Assembly: GCA_030641085.1 (NCBI GenBank)
Contig: DAOWIC010000253.1
Coordinates: forward strand, 1-6,917
From: Calditrichota bacterium
GTDB taxonomy: Bacteria > Zixibacteria > MSB-5A5 > GN15 > FEB-12
Reading direction: 5' to 3'
DNA length: 6,917 nucleotides
Positions 6,580 through 6,917 of the stretch are shown piece by piece. Both the position numbers and the translations under genes were made by a program. Under the pieces are notes generated by a model, which saw only the letters and a list, made by a program, of their open reading frames with translations, did no database searches and was not told the DNA's origin. The first letter of the stretch is position 1. Each line of letters opens with the position of its first letter.

Positions 6580-6607
6580 TGATTTTGGGTCCTGATTGCC
6601 ATATGTT
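6579..6607 (+). promoter_or_regulatory. Sigma70-type promoter of the thiolase gene
   Basis: A -35 TTGATT (6579-6584; 4 of 6 to TTGACA) and a -10 TATGTT (6602-6607; 4 of 6 to TATAAT) are separated by exactly 17 bases. Transcription would start near 6613-6615 and give a leader of about 40 bases. TCTGGAGGAAT at 6635-6645 supplies the ribosome binding site, with GGAGG ending 10 bases before the ATG at 6653. Confidence 0.6.
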
Positions 6608-6652
6608 ATTTAAAACACAACATTTAACGAATAATCTGGAGGAATACCTATC

Positions 6653-6917
6653 ATGACAGACGGAAGAGATGCTTACATTGTATCCGCCTGCCGAAGCGCT
6701 ATTGGCACCCTGCACGGCGGATTGGGCAAATTCACGGCACCCCAGTTGGGTGCTCTGGCGATCAAGGAAGCGATTAAGCGGGCGGGCATCGACGCGGCCG
6801 ACATCGACGAAGTAATCATGGGCCACGTGGTGCAGGGCGGCTGTGGTCAGGCCCCGGCGCGCCAGGCGGCCATTCACGGCGGAGTGCCGGCCGATGCGGC
6901 TGTGATGACCATTAACA
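6653..6917 (+). CDS. Acetyl-CoA acetyltransferase (thiolase), N-terminal part cut by the window edge
   Basis: 88 residues are visible and the frame is open to the end. They match the N-terminus of class II thiolases: DAYIVSACRSAIGTLHGGL (6-24; the usual form has RTPIG), the helix LGALAIKEAIKRAGID, the strand DIDEVIMGHVVQGGCGQAPARQ (50-71) and AVMTIN at the end. The family continues with (K)VCGSG, so the nucleophilic Cys should lie about three codons past the edge. The enzyme makes or cleaves acetoacetyl-CoA using CoA. In this setting cleavage, the end of leucine or fatty-acid breakdown, is plausible, but synthesis cannot be excluded. It has its own promoter and a good GGAGG, and is not part of the carboxylase operon. 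Minor departures from the common motifs (RSAIG, GGCGQ) are within family variation. Confidence 0.9.
   Translation, partial: MTDGRDAYIVSACRSAIGTLHGGLGKFTAPQLGALAIKEAIKRAGIDAADIDEVIMGHVVQGGCGQAPARQAAIHGGVPADAAVMTIN

Larger units (their letters stand above)
6238..6652. other. Divergent intergenic region (415 bp), no gene seen
   Basis: Both flanking genes point away from this spacer, so it must hold two promoters. No coding frame of note lies inside it. The right side contains a good promoter and a palindrome for the thiolase (listed separately). For the - strand gene I find only weak promoter candidates, for example a TATAGG-like -10 near 6358-6363. Several dyads lie in it: 6309-6327, 6450-6460, 6462-6504 and 6512-6527. 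It is visibly more AT-rich than the genes from about 6370 to 6430 and from 6555 onward. Confidence 0.75.

Noticed and set aside
6575..6877. Minus-strand ORF of 100 codons overlapping the thiolase start
   Set aside because: It runs opposite clear thiolase coding and through the thiolase promoter and ribosome binding site, and resembles no family.
1..6917. Mobile elements, CRISPR arrays, tRNA or rRNA genes
   Set aside because: No transposase or integrase motif, no regularly spaced repeats, no tRNA-like cloverleaf and no rRNA-like stretch was seen on either strand.

Overview
This is a bacterial chromosomal segment that is about 57% GC by eye (not counted) and densely coded. It carries a branched-chain acyl-CoA carboxylation operon on the + strand, one convergent envelope gene on the - strand, and the start of a thiolase gene on the + strand. 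Several signs point to a Gram-negative (diderm) bacterium: an outer-membrane beta-barrel protein with a signal peptide, a strong AAGGAGG ribosome binding site and sigma70-like promoter spacing. The biotin carboxylase and its biotin carrier are separate genes, unlike the fused MccA of most Proteobacteria. Together with an AtuA-family gene, this suggests an uncultured lineage outside the well-studied groups. The phylum cannot be named from this window alone.

Positions 1-5493 form one operon with gaps of 2 to 18 bases or overlapping ends. Its order is: an AtuA/DUF1446-family protein (5' end outside the window), the carboxyltransferase beta subunit of a methylcrotonyl-CoA-type carboxylase, a LiuC-like methylglutaconyl-CoA hydratase, a biotin carboxylase, and a biotin carboxyl carrier protein with a BT-like N-terminal region. 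The three carboxylase parts would make 3-methylglutaconyl-CoA from 3-methylcrotonyl-CoA (leucine/isovalerate breakdown), and the hydratase would turn that into HMG-CoA. A terpenoid (geranyl-CoA) version of the pathway remains an alternative because of the AtuA-like gene.

The biotin carboxylase gene is broken. Near 4147-4190 a 44-base piece encoding the conserved GNTVHIFERECSIQRR region lies in reverse orientation, and about 43 bases next to it are missing. Putting both back restores one uninterrupted frame of about 511 residues. This is either a real inversion-deletion mutation that kills the gene, or a chimera made during amplification or assembly. It is the most notable observation in the window.

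The operon ends at a bidirectional hairpin terminator (5575-5599) shared with the convergent beta-barrel gene (5623-6237, - strand). A 415-base divergent spacer (6238-6652) holds several dyad symmetries, a CRP/FNR-family-like palindrome and a well-formed sigma70-type promoter for the thiolase (6653 to the window edge). The palindrome sits at about -41.5 of that promoter. The thiolase could take the acetoacetyl-CoA end of the same catabolic route, but it is a separate transcription unit.
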